17,207 bases of DNA. Source: JACVRW01 sp035705985 (GTDB lineage: Bacteria; Actinomycetota; Thermoleophilia; Solirubrobacterales; Thermoleophilaceae). Of the stretch, positions 1 through 8,765 are shown one piece after another. The DNA lies in assembly GCA_035705985.1 (NCBI GenBank), contig DASSVP010000149.1:1-17207 (forward strand), in the 5' to 3' direction. The notes beneath the pieces were generated by a model that worked only from the letters and a program-made list of their open reading frames with translations, had not been told where the DNA came from and ran no database searches. How positions within the stretch are numbered: position 1 is the stretch's first letter; every line of letters starts with the position of its first letter. A program made the position numbers and the translations under genes.

Positions 1-720
1 GAAGATCGTGTCGCCGCCCCATTCCTCGGGCGTGATCCCCTCCTGCGCCAGCTCGGTCCGGACCCGTTCGGGGTTGGCGCCCTCTTTGTCGATCTTGTTG
101 ACCGCGATCAGCATCGGCACGTCGGCGGCGCGGGCGTGGTCGATCGCCTCTTTGGTCTGCGGCATCACGCCGTCGTCGGCGGCGACGACGAGAATGACGA
201 TGTCGGTGACCTGCGCGCCGCGCGCGCGCATCTGGGTGAAGGCTTCGTGACCAGGGGTGTCGAGGAAGGTGATCATCCCCTTGGGCGTCTGGACGCGGTA
301 CGCGCCGATGTGCTGCGTGATGCCGCCCGCCTCGCCGGCGGCGACCTCGGTCTCGCGGATCGCGTCCAGCAGCGACGTCTTGCCGTGGTCGACGTGGCCC
401 ATGATCGTGATCACCGGCGGGCGCTCGATCAGCTCCTCGTCGGTGTCCTCGTAGACCGGCTCCTCCTCGGCGTCGTCGGTCGCGCCGACCATCGTGACCT
501 TCTTGCCGAACGAGTCGGCGAGCACCTCGATGGCGTCGTCGGAGAGGGTCTGCGTGAGCGTGGCCATCTCGCCCAGCTCCATCAGCTTCTTGATCACCTC
601 GGCGCTGCCGAGCCCGAGCAGCTCGGCCACCTCGCGCACGGTCGCGCCTGATTGGACCTGGGTCGCCTCCGGCTCGGCGGGCTCCTCCGGGGCTTTCGCC
701 GGCGGCTCCTCGAGCAGCGG
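1..720 (-). CDS. infB: Translation initiation factor IF-2, partial second copy, cut at both ends
   Basis: Read on the minus strand, this stretch encodes part of IF-2, the GTPase that brings initiator tRNA to the 30S subunit. From right to left I can read an acidic linker (EEPPAKAPEEPAEPEA), the IF2N-type segment with EVIKKLMELGEMATLTQTL, then the G domain: GHVDHGKT (G1), GGITQHIGAY (switch region), DTPGHE (G3) and NKID (G4). The frame is open to base 1, where it leaves the window at about the point before G5. Aligned with the plus-strand copy that starts near 722, I count about 44 differences in about 215 residues, so roughly 80% identity. They are therefore two distinct infB sequences. There is no start codon: reading upstream, the frame passes into the antisense of the other copy at 717-737. 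Identity as IF-2 is certain. Whether this is a real second gene or an assembly chimera is open. Confidence 0.85.
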
Positions 721-721
721 C

Positions 722-2557
<1,836 letters not shown>

Positions 2558-2562
2558 GGGCC

Positions 2563-2862
2563 GTGAGCTTCGTCTGCCTCCTCGAGATCCACCTCCATTT
2601 CCCGGACAACGGAAGCCTGAAGGGAAAGCGCAGGGAGTTGAGCTCGCTCAAGGCGCAGCTGCAGCGCCGCTTCGGCGCGGCCGTCGCGGAGACGGATCAC
2701 CACGAGCTCTGGCAGCGCTCGGAGCTCACCGCGGCGCTCGTCGGACGGGATATCCCCGATTTGAGTAATAGGGCCGCGGCTCTGGAGCGATACGTGATCT
2801 CGATGTTTCCCGATAGCGCGCGCGTGGAATGCCGAATGGTGTCTAGGGAAGACCTTCTCTAG
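2563..2862 (+). CDS. DUF503 family protein (YlxP-like)
   Basis: A 99-residue protein starting at GTG 2563, five bases after the infB stop. It matches the DUF503/YlxP pattern as I know it: a first beta-strand VCLLEIHLHFPDNGSLKGKR (about residues 4-23), the SLK-x-KR signature, then FGAAVAETDHHELWQRSELTAAL (about residues 37-59) with the conserved AE-x-D-H-x-x-LWQR core. Members are small ferredoxin-like-fold proteins commonly encoded between infB and rbfA; their biochemical role is not firmly established, and a link to ribosome biogenesis is suggested mainly by gene order. The 3' third (about 2755-2850) is visibly less GC-rich than the flanking genes. The stop is one base from the rbfA start, so coupled translation is likely. 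Confidence 0.88.
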   Translation: MSFVCLLEIHLHFPDNGSLKGKRRELSSLKAQLQRRFGAAVAETDHHELWQRSELTAALVGRDIPDLSNRAAALERYVISMFPDSARVECRMVSREDLL

Positions 2863-2863
2863 G

Positions 2864-3202
2864 ATGGCCGATCGCATGCGCCGGGTGAACGAGGCGGTCC
2901 GCGAGGTCGTCTCGGCGCGGCTCGCCGAAGGGCTCAGAGACCCGCGCATAGGATTTGTGACAGTGACTTCTGTTGACACCAGCCCGGACCTGAGACACGC
3001 GCGTGTCTACGTTTCCGTACTCGGAACGGAGGATGAGCGCGCCGCGACGATGGCCGGCCTCGAGTCCGCCCACGGCGTGCTTCAGCAGTCCGTGGCGACC
3101 GAGTTGCGCATGAAGCACACGCCGACGCTCGAGTTCGTCTTCGACGAGTCGATTGAAAGAGGGATGAGGATCTCCGAGCTGCTCGAGGACGAAGGCGCAT
3201 GA
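2864..3202 (+). CDS. rbfA: 30S ribosome-binding factor RbfA
   Basis: RbfA is a small KH-fold protein that binds the 30S subunit during late 16S rRNA maturation and is needed for efficient processing and cold adaptation in other bacteria. The 112-residue product has the expected beginning (RMRRVNEAVREVVSARLAEG), the central strand DPRIGFVTVTSVDTSPDLRHA and the C-terminal TPTLEFVFDESIERGMRISELL. Length and layout are typical of the family. The ATG at 2864 follows the DUF503 stop by one base, and the rbfA stop overlaps the next start codon (ATGA at 3199-3202). It is thus part of a translationally coupled operon. No unusual residues are seen. Confidence 0.95.
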   Translation: MADRMRRVNEAVREVVSARLAEGLRDPRIGFVTVTSVDTSPDLRHARVYVSVLGTEDERAATMAGLESAHGVLQQSVATELRMKHTPTLEFVFDESIERGMRISELLEDEGA

Positions 3203-4197
3203 GCGTCGCGACCGAACAGGAGCAGGTGGTAAGCGAGCTCCGCTCTGCGGAGAAGCTCCTGCTTACCACCCACGAGAACCCGGACGGCGACGCGCTCGGC
3301 TCGCTGCTCGGGATGCACGGCATCCTCATGCAGCTCGGCAAGGACTCCGTGATGTACATGTCGCCGGACGAGTTCCCGCTGCCCTGGGAGTACCGCGGGC
3401 TGCCGCTCGACCAGGGGCTCGTCATGACTCCGCCGGCCGACGTCGCCGAGCGCACGATCGTGTTCCTCGACTGCGGCAACATCGACCGGATGCCGGTGGA
3501 CTTCCTCCAGGCGGACGGGCTCCACATTCTCAACATCGACCACCACCACGACAACACCCGCTTCGGCACCGTGAACCTGGTCTGCTCGCGCGCGTCGTGC
3601 ACGGCGGAGATCGTGTGGCGGCTGTCGAAGGAGCTCGGCGCGGAGATCACGCCGGAGATCGCGAAGGCGCTGTATGTCGGGCTTGTCACCGACACGGGCC
3701 GCTTCATGTACGAGAACACCTCGGCGGACGCGCACCGGATGGGGGCGGAGCTGATCGAGATCGGGGTGGAGCCGCACAAGGTGTACCGCGAGCTCTACGA
3801 GGACCTGCCCTTCCGGCGTCTTCAGCTGCTCCAGCGGGCGCTGGCGTCGGTGGAGCGATTCGACGAAGGCTCGATCACGATCGCGCACCTGACGAAGGGC
3901 GACTACGGCAGCACCGGAGCGCTCGAGACCGACTCCGAGGGCGTGGTCGACCACATGCGCGCGGTGGAGGGCACGCGGGTGGCCGTGCTCGTGCGCGAGC
4001 TGCTCTCGGACGACCGCGACGGGATGCGCAAGGTCTCGCTGCGCGCTACCGATGGCACCGTCGACGTCTCACGCGTGGCGCGGACGTTCGGCGGCGGCGG
4101 GCACCCGCAGGCGGCCGGCTTCTCGACCGCGCTGCCGTATCCGGAGCTGGTCGATCAGCTTCGCGCCCACGTGCGCGACCAACTGGCTTCCGCGTAG
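3199..4197 (+). CDS. DHH/DHHA1 phosphoesterase (NrnA-like oligoribonuclease / pAp phosphatase)
   Basis: A 332-residue cytoplasmic phosphoesterase of the DHH superfamily. Metal-binding motifs are visible in order: H25-ENPDGD (motif I), D91 in FLDCGN (motif II), D114-HHH (the name-giving DHH motif) and D165 in VTDTGRF (motif IV). The C-terminal DHHA1 domain ends with GGGGHPQAAGF (about residues 298-308), which binds substrate. In NrnA-type enzymes these residues hydrolyse short oligoribonucleotides and 3'-phosphoadenosine 5'-phosphate. Length and lack of CBS or membrane segments fit NrnA rather than the c-di-AMP enzyme GdpP, though cyclic-dinucleotide-derived substrates cannot be excluded. Its place after rbfA and before truB is typical in Gram-positive bacteria. 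It overlaps rbfA by four bases. Codons 9-24 contain a strong hairpin, listed separately. Confidence 0.92.
   Translation: MSVATEQEQVVSELRSAEKLLLTTHENPDGDALGSLLGMHGILMQLGKDSVMYMSPDEFPLPWEYRGLPLDQGLVMTPPADVAERTIVFLDCGNIDRMPVDFLQADGLHILNIDHHHDNTRFGTVNLVCSRASCTAEIVWRLSKELGAEITPEIAKALYVGLVTDTGRFMYENTSADAHRMGAELIEIGVEPHKVYRELYEDLPFRRLQLLQRALASVERFDEGSITIAHLTKGDYGSTGALETDSEGVVDHMRAVEGTRVAVLVRELLSDDRDGMRKVSLRATDGTVDVSRVARTFGGGGHPQAAGFSTALPYPELVDQLRAHVRDQLASA
3225..3270 (+). repeat. Long imperfect hairpin inside the 5' end of the DHH gene
   Basis: A perfect 10-base outer stem (GGTGGTAAGC at 3225-3234 with its complement at 3261-3270) encloses GAG/CTC (3235-3237 with 3256-3258) and CTCCGC/GCGGAG (3238-3243 with 3247-3252) around a three-base TCT loop. 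Small bulges lie at 3253-3255 and 3259-3260. That is 19 pairs in a 46-base segment starting 26 bases after the start codon. It is coding sequence, so it may be accidental, but its position suits control of translation or RNA cleavage. Confidence 0.55.
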
Positions 4198-4202
4198 CCG
4201 CC

Positions 4203-4991
4203 ATGGAGGACGGAGTGCTCCTGCGGGCCAAGCCGGCGGGGGTCACTTCGCACGACGTGGTGGCGGAGGTCCGCCGCTCGCTGCCGCGCCGCACCAAGGT
4301 CGGGCATGCGGGGACGCTCGACCCGTTCGCGACCGGGCTGCTGCTGGTGCTGGTGGGCCGCGCCACCCGCGCGCAGCGGTTCCTGATGGGTTTGCCGAAG
4401 ACCTACCGCGCGGTCGCCCGCCTGGGCTGGACCTCCGACACGGGCGATCGCGACGGCGCTCTGGTGGAGACCGGGCGCGTGCCCGAGTCGCTGGAGATCC
4501 CCGTCGGCACGCAGCTCCAGCGCCCGCCGGCGTACTCGGCGATCAAGGTCGGCGGAAAGCGCGCCCACGCGCTGGCCCGGGCCGGTGAGGAGTTCGACCT
4601 GGAACCGCGCCCGATCGACGTCTACCGGTCCGAGCTGCTCTGGCACGACGGCGACCGCGCCGCGTTCGAGATCGAGTGCTCCGCGGGCACATACGTGCGC
4701 TCGCTCGTAACGGACCTGGGCGACGCCTACTGCGAGCAGCTGGAGCGCACGGCGATCGGCCGGTTCCGGCTGGAGGACGCCCCGCGGGAGCTTCCGCTTC
4801 GAGACGCACTGGCGTTCATGCCGGAGCGCGTCCTGTCGGCGGACGAGGCTCGCGCTGTCAGCCATGGGCGCCGGATCCACGCCGGGGAGCACACGGAGCA
4901 CACGCGGCTCACGCACGAGGGTGAGATCGTTGCCATCGCCGAGCCGCGGGATGGCGAGTTGCAGCCCGTCGTAGTGTTCGCGCCCGCATGA
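4203..4991 (+). CDS. truB: tRNA pseudouridine(55) synthase TruB
   Basis: TruB converts U55 in the T-loop of tRNAs to pseudouridine. The 262-residue product has the catalytic aspartate D40 in GHAGTLDPFATGLL, the KTYRA strand with Y68, PPAYSAIKVGG, and the SAGTYVRSL motif that lines the RNA site. A short C-terminal PUA-like part follows. ATG 4203 is chosen because MEDGVLLRAKPAGVTSHDVV matches the family start; the frame is open further upstream but is there a shadow of the DHH gene. The protein is compact: compared with E. coli TruB, the linker before PPAYSA is about seven residues shorter, and the loop after VTDLG is about five residues shorter and lacks the usual G-A-H element. Upstream gap to the DHH gene is 5 bases; downstream gap to ribF is 16 bases. 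Confidence 0.93.
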   Translation: MEDGVLLRAKPAGVTSHDVVAEVRRSLPRRTKVGHAGTLDPFATGLLLVLVGRATRAQRFLMGLPKTYRAVARLGWTSDTGDRDGALVETGRVPESLEIPVGTQLQRPPAYSAIKVGGKRAHALARAGEEFDLEPRPIDVYRSELLWHDGDRAAFEIECSAGTYVRSLVTDLGDAYCEQLERTAIGRFRLEDAPRELPLRDALAFMPERVLSADEARAVSHGRRIHAGEHTEHTRLTHEGEIVAIAEPRDGELQPVVVFAPA

Positions 4992-5007
4992 ACGGCGCTG
5001 GTCCGGC

Positions 5008-5898
5008 ATGAAGGTCACCTCCCTTCCCGAGGTCGAGCCCGGCTCGGGGCCGCGCACGGTCGCGATCGGCACATTCGACGGCGTCCACAGGGGCCATCGC
5101 GAGGTGATTCGCGGCTCGGACACCGTGCTCACCTTCGACCCGCACCCGCTCTCCGTGATCCATCCGGAGGCCACGCCGAAGCTGATCAGCACGTTCGCGG
5201 TGAAGCGCGACCTGATCGCCGGGCTGGGGGTCGAGGAGCTGGTCGTGATCCCGTTCGACAAGGGCTTCTCGTCCCAGACCGCCGAGGAGTTCGTGCAGGA
5301 CGTGCTGATCGAGCGACTCGGCGCCGAGCAGGTCGCCGTGGGCGAGAACTTCCGCTTCGGCAAGGGCGCGAAGGGGACGCCCGAGTTCCTCGCCGAGCAT
5401 GAGGACTTCGAGACGCGCGTGGTGCCGCTCGTCGAGGCGGCCGGCGAGACGGTCTCGTCGAGCCACATCCGCGGCCTCGTCGCCGCCGGCGAGGTCGGGC
5501 CCGCCGCGGCGTTCCTCGGCGGGCCCTTCCTGTTCGAGGGCGAGGTCGTGCACGGCGACAAGCGCGGCCGCGAGCTCGGCATGCCCACGGCGAACCTCGT
5601 GCCGGACGACGCCTACGTCGTGCCCGGCCACGGCGTGTACGCGGCGTGGGCGCACGGCTACCCCGCCGCGGTGAACGTGGGCGTGCGCCCGACGTTCCGG
5701 ACCGGCCGCGGCCTGCTCGTGGAGGCGCACCTGATCGGCTTCGACGGCGACATCTACGGCGAGACGCTCCGCATCGCCTTCGTCGAGCGCCTGCGCGGCG
5801 AGAAGCGCTTCGAGAGCGTGGACGAGCTGGTCGCGCAGATGAACCGCGACGTGCAGCGGGCTCGGCAGATCGCCGGTTCCAGTCAGGCGGGCACGTAG
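5008..5898 (+). CDS. ribF: Bifunctional riboflavin kinase / FAD synthetase RibF
   Basis: RibF phosphorylates riboflavin to FMN and adenylylates FMN to FAD. The N-terminal nucleotidyltransferase domain shows GTFDGVHRGH, TFDPHP, VGENFRFGKGAKG and the VSSSHIRGLVAAGEV segment. The C-terminal riboflavin kinase domain shows GRELGMPTANL, GVYAAWA, AVNVGVRPTF and the closing LRIAFVERLRGEKRF helix region. At 296 residues it is slightly short: the connection between GVHRGH and the FDPHP motif is about ten residues shorter than in E. coli RibF (HREVIRGSDTVLT only). The gene ends the forward operon that began with infB. Its last 16 bases overlap the convergent aldo/keto reductase gene, so there is no room for a separate terminator. 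Confidence 0.94.
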   Translation: MKVTSLPEVEPGSGPRTVAIGTFDGVHRGHREVIRGSDTVLTFDPHPLSVIHPEATPKLISTFAVKRDLIAGLGVEELVVIPFDKGFSSQTAEEFVQDVLIERLGAEQVAVGENFRFGKGAKGTPEFLAEHEDFETRVVPLVEAAGETVSSSHIRGLVAAGEVGPAAAFLGGPFLFEGEVVHGDKRGRELGMPTANLVPDDAYVVPGHGVYAAWAHGYPAAVNVGVRPTFRTGRGLLVEAHLIGFDGDIYGETLRIAFVERLRGEKRFESVDELVAQMNRDVQRARQIAGSSQAGT

Positions 5899-6731
5899 TC
5901 GAAGCGGTCGGGATGCGGGCCGGTGCGACCGTCCTCGCCTCTGTCGAGCGCGTCGATCGCCTCGACGTCACCCGCATCCAGCTCGAAGTCGAAGATCTCG
6001 AAGTTCTCGCGGATGCGCTCGGGCGTGGAGGACTTCGGGAACACGATGCTGCCGCGCTGTATGTGCCAGCGGAGCACGACCTGGGCGGGCGTCCGGTCCA
6101 GCCGCTGGGCGACCTCCTCGAGGCTCTCGTCATCCAGCACCTCGCCCTGGGCGATCGGAGACCACGCCTCCGTGGCGATCCCGTGCTCCTCGCCGTAGGC
6201 GCGCACCTGCTCGTTCTGGAAGTACGGGTGCAGCTCGATCTGGTTCACCGCGGGCACGGTGCCCGTCTCGGCGGCGAGCCGCTCGAGGTGCTCGACCTGG
6301 AAGTTGGACACGCCGATCGAGCGCGAACGGCCGTCGTCGCGGAACTCCTCGAGCGTCTTCCAGGTCGACACGAAGTCGCCGTCGTACAGCGTCGGCAGCG
6401 GCCAGTGGATCAGGAACAGGTCGACGTAGTCGAAGCCGAGCTCCGAGAGCGTCCGCTCGAACGCGCGCCGGGCGTCCTCCGGGCGGTGGAACGAGTTGTT
6501 CAGCTTGCTCGTGACGAAGACCTCGCCGCGGTCGAGGCCGGACCGCCGGACGGCCTCGCCGACCTCCCGCTCGTTGCCGTACATCTCGGCGGTGTCGATG
6601 TGGCGGTAGCCGGTCCGGAGGGCTTCGGTCACCGCCGCGACGGTGTCGCCCGGAGGTATCTGGAAGACGCCGAAGCCGAGCTGCGGGATCGTGTGGCCGT
6701 CGTTGAGTTCAATGTTGGGCACAGCTGTCAT
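5883..6731 (-). CDS. Aldo/keto reductase (diketogulonate reductase-like)
   Basis: A 282-residue NADPH-dependent aldo/keto reductase, a cytoplasmic TIM-barrel enzyme reducing aldehydes and ketones. The catalytic tetrad is complete: D46 and Y51 in HIDTAEMYGNE, K76 in VTSKLNN and H109 in LIHWPLP. The cofactor-binding end shows GVSNF, VNQIELHPY, the EAWSPIAQG segment and IVFPKSSTPERIREN. It resembles the bacterial 2,5-diketo-D-gluconate reductase group, but the natural substrate cannot be read from sequence. I chose the ATG at 6731 (MTAVPNIELNDGHTIPQLGFG), the usual family start; an in-frame ATG at 6743 would add MRPL. Neither has a clear Shine-Dalgarno site. The chosen start overlaps the start of the divergent HExxH gene. 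The 3' end overlaps ribF. Confidence 0.93.
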   Translation of the reverse strand: MTAVPNIELNDGHTIPQLGFGVFQIPPGDTVAAVTEALRTGYRHIDTAEMYGNEREVGEAVRRSGLDRGEVFVTSKLNNSFHRPEDARRAFERTLSELGFDYVDLFLIHWPLPTLYDGDFVSTWKTLEEFRDDGRSRSIGVSNFQVEHLERLAAETGTVPAVNQIELHPYFQNEQVRAYGEEHGIATEAWSPIAQGEVLDDESLEEVAQRLDRTPAQVVLRWHIQRGSIVFPKSSTPERIRENFEIFDFELDAGDVEAIDALDRGEDGRTGPHPDRFDYVPA

Positions 6732-7098
6732 GAGCGGTCTCATACCCGAAGAAGGCCGGGAACTCCTACGGCGGGCGAAGTCGCGGCTCGACCGGCTCGA
6801 CCTCTATCCCGAGCTCGTGGACCTGCGCCGCGTGCGCATCCTGGTTGTGCCGTGGCTGTTCCGCGTCCCGGGCTTCCGCCGCTTTCGCGGCTACGCGACG
6901 AGGCACCTCGTCCTCCTGAAGGGCCCGGCACTCGACGAGGATCTGATCGTCCACGAGCTCTGCCACGTGTGGCAGCTCCAGCACCGTCCGCTGCGCGTGT
7001 GGCTCTCCTACGCGCGCCCCTCTACCTTCTCGAGCGACCGCACGCGCTACCGAGCGAACCGCTACGAGATCGAGGCGCGGGCCGCGGCTCGCCGCTGA
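6730..7098 (+). CDS. Small HExxH protein, putative zinc metallopeptidase
   Basis: A 122-residue protein with a clear zinc-peptidase motif, H75-E-L-C-H79, in the helix DLIVHELCHVWQLQHRP, and a C-terminal YRANRYEIEARAAA segment whose acidic residue could be a third metal ligand. I do not recognise the family with certainty; the HELxHVWQ pattern recalls small DUF4157- or SprT-like minimal metallopeptidases. No signal peptide is seen; a hydrophobic strand RILVVPWLFRVPGF precedes the motif. The ATG at 6730 (MSGLIPEEG) is chosen because upstream codons are the antisense of the aldo/keto reductase. If right, its start shares the CATG at 6729-6732 with the divergent reductase start. It is the only plus-strand gene in the block between ribF and rpsO, and its last 37 bases overlap the convergent VOC gene. 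Confidence 0.72.
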   Translation: MSGLIPEEGRELLRRAKSRLDRLDLYPELVDLRRVRILVVPWLFRVPGFRRFRGYATRHLVLLKGPALDEDLIVHELCHVWQLQHRPLRVWLSYARPSTFSSDRTRYRANRYEIEARAAARR

Positions 7099-7625
7099 GC
7101 GAGCGCCTCGATCGCGTCCGCGAGGTGGACCTGGGCGATGTTGTAGTCCCCGCGCTCGGTCCTGATCCGGTGGGCCTCGGCGAGCACCTCCGCGTGCGAG
7201 TACCCGAACGGGGGCTCGAAGCGGTACGCGGCCAGCTCGATCAGCAGGCCTAGCGGGTCCTTGAAGTAGACGGAGTCCATGAAGCCGCGGTCCTTGACGC
7301 CGCTGTGCTCGATGCCGCGCTCCTCGAGGCGCTCGACCGCCTGATCGAAGGTGGCCTTGGACAGCGCGAGTGCGAGGTGGTGGACCGCGCCGGGGTCCGT
7401 GGAGGTGCGGGCAGGGTCCGGCGTCCGCTCCTCGTTCGTGAAGATCGTGATGAGGCGCCCGTCGCCCGGATCGAAGTAGAGGTGGCTCTCGGACTCGTTG
7501 TCGAGGTTTGGCTGCTCGAACACGAACGGCATGCCCAGCAGCCCCTCCCAGAAGTCGATCGACGTCTGCCGGTCGGCGCCGACGATCGTGATGTGGTGGA
7601 CGCCCTGGCTCTGAAGCCGTCTCAT
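7062..7625 (-). CDS. VOC-family (glyoxalase/ring-cleaving dioxygenase-like) protein
   Basis: A 187-residue protein of the vicinal oxygen chelate superfamily. The fold is built from two beta-alpha-beta-beta-beta units. The first opens with GVHHITIVGADRQTSIDFW and carries FVFEQPNLDNESESHLYFDP; the second opens with GAVHHLALAL and closes with VYFKDPLGLLIELA. The likely metal ligands are a His of the first HH pair, a His of the second and the Glu of IELA, as in ring-cleaving dioxygenase-like members. It has only one such pair plus a helical tail (about residues 150-187), so it is smaller than extradiol dioxygenases with four units. Substrate unknown. The start is ATG at 7625. It lies 51 bases downstream of the four-gene operon on the same strand and might be co-transcribed with it. 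Its 3' end overlaps the HExxH gene. Confidence 0.88.
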   Translation of the reverse strand: MRRLQSQGVHHITIVGADRQTSIDFWEGLLGMPFVFEQPNLDNESESHLYFDPGDGRLITIFTNEERTPDPARTSTDPGAVHHLALALSKATFDQAVERLEERGIEHSGVKDRGFMDSVYFKDPLGLLIELAAYRFEPPFGYSHAEVLAEAHRIRTERGDYNIAQVHLADAIEALAQRRAAARASIS

Positions 7626-7670
7626 CGAGCGAACTCTCTCACCAATCGTTGACGGCCGCCTGGCGAGCGG

Positions 7671-7688
7671 CTCGGCTCACGAGCCGAG
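7671..7688 (-). terminator. Hairpin over the 3' end of the four-gene operon
   Basis: A perfect 8-base inverted repeat (CTCGGCTC at 7671-7678, its complement at 7681-7688) overlaps the stop codon of the 175-residue protein. There is no T-tract on either side, so at best it is a weak or factor-assisted terminator, or an mRNA-stabilising hairpin, between that gene and the VOC gene. Confidence 0.35.
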
Positions 7689-8204
7689 CTCGTCGGTGTT
7701 CTCGGCGGCCTCGTACGTCTCGCGGAGGCCCGCGGCGGCCTCGTTGACCGCCGCTGTGAAGTCCGGGTCCTCGTAGAGGCGGTTGCGCTCCAGCCCGGGT
7801 GGAGTCGGGCCGACGGGGACGAACAGGTCCACCGCGGCGGGCGAGTGGAGCCAGAGGGCGAGCAGCGTCAGCGCGGGCACGCGGTAGAGGCGCGCCTCGT
7901 AGTCCCCGTCCGCGACGCGCTCGTCCTGGTCTGCGATGGCCAGCGCCTCCCGGATCAGCGGGCCGAAGCGGTCGTCGCCGGCCGACACGGGTGCGGCCGT
8001 GGCGCCCGGGCTCAGCTCCACCACCTCGGAGCGGCCCGCGGCGTCGAACCGGCTCACGCGCCAACTCGGCGCCGCGGTCGCGCTCTTCTCGGCGATGCCG
8101 GTCGCGCCGAGCTCGTCGAGCCCGACCGTGTAGACGGGCTGGGGCGGTAGCGCGCCCTCTCCGGCGGGCGCCGCCTCAGGCGGTGATGGGAATCTGATCG
8201 GCAA
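7677..8204 (-). CDS. Protein of unknown function, last gene of the patatin/protease operon
   Basis: A 175-residue protein that I do not recognise as a named family. It starts at TTG (8204), three bases after the stop of the protease gene. No other plausible start lies near, so translation is probably coupled. The N-terminus is proline- and alanine-rich (PSPPEAAPAGEGALPPQP), followed by a region of alternating strand-like stretches. A hydrophobic segment VPALTLLALWLHSPAAVDLFVPV (about residues 106-128) is too interrupted for a confident membrane helix. The C-terminus is acidic and helical (YEAAENTDELGS). No signal peptide, catalytic motif or metal site is visible. Tight linkage to the cysteine protease suggests it is the protease's partner, substrate or inhibitor, but that is inference only. 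Confidence 0.7.
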   Translation of the reverse strand: MPIRFPSPPEAAPAGEGALPPQPVYTVGLDELGATGIAEKSATAAPSWRVSRFDAAGRSEVVELSPGATAAPVSAGDDRFGPLIREALAIADQDERVADGDYEARLYRVPALTLLALWLHSPAAVDLFVPVGPTPPGLERNRLYEDPDFTAAVNEAAAGLRETYEAAENTDELGS

Positions 8205-8207
8205 GCG

Positions 8208-8756
8208 TCAGCGCCTCGTCAGGTAGGTGTGTGTCCACTTTCCGCGGTTCTTGTAGCTCTTCGCCAGCGCGTCGAGGGTGATTCGCGAGCTGCCCGTCCA
8301 CGGGTCCTGCACGTCGACATCGCGGGCGCCGCCGACCGCGCGGTAGCCGGTGATCATGACGAAGTGGCCGCCGCCGCCGAACCAGGCGATCCGGACGCCC
8401 ACCGGGCGGCCAGCGTCGATCTCGGCGCGGACGGTCTCCCACCGCGCCGGCCCGTCGCTCTTGCGGGCGAAGTTGCCGGTCCGGCGCAGGGCGCGGTCGA
8501 GATACCAGGGCACGTTGCACTCCGTGCTGCCGCCGTCCGCGCAGCACTGCTTCGTGTCGAGCTCCGCGTTGACGACGGCGCACTGACCCCAGATGCTCGC
8601 CTGGTCGAAGAAGCCGGACGCGCTGCTCGCGCAGGCCGCCCAGCACCAGTTGCTGTGAAGCTGGCGCTGAACGCTGATTGCCACCGTCCGCTGCCCCTCG
8701 GCAGCCGCCGCGGCGGCGCGGAAGACACGCGCCAGGATCTCACGCAGGCTCGGCAC
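8208..8756 (-). CDS. Papain-like cysteine protease (C39/C70-like fold)
   Basis: A 182-residue papain-fold protein. The active-site block is clear: Q32 (oxyanion hole) six residues before C38 in SNWCWAACASS, then H131 in GGGGHFVMITGY and D151 in VQDPW, giving the Gln-Cys-His-Asp order and spacing of papain-like enzymes. The Q-x-x-x-NWCWAA pattern is typical of bacterial papain-like proteases related to the AvrRpt2 (C70) and C39-like groups. Six more cysteines (42, 59, 71, 72, 80 and the CCADGG region) suggest disulfides or metal binding, which is unusual for a protein without a signal peptide; the N-terminus LREILARVFRAAAAAA is helical rather than a classic signal. It sits 9 bases after the patatin stop and 3 bases before the 175-residue gene, in one operon with a membrane protein. 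Whether it is a processing peptidase or a toxic effector is unknown. Confidence 0.83.
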   Translation of the reverse strand: MPSLREILARVFRAAAAAAEGQRTVAISVQRQLHSNWCWAACASSASGFFDQASIWGQCAVVNAELDTKQCCADGGSTECNVPWYLDRALRRTGNFARKSDGPARWETVRAEIDAGRPVGVRIAWFGGGGHFVMITGYRAVGGARDVDVQDPWTGSSRITLDALAKSYKNRGKWTHTYLTRR

Positions 8757-8765
8757 TGCCCCGAG

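Noticed and set aside
494..721. N-terminal extension of the plus-strand infB frame back to the ATG at 494
   Set aside because: These codons are the antisense of the minus-strand infB copy. The serine-rich translation resembles no IF-2 N-terminus, and no ribosome binding site precedes the ATG.
5646..7253. 535-residue plus-strand open frame across ribF and the aldo/keto reductase
   Set aside because: It crosses the ends of several real genes in other frames and shows no domain of its own.
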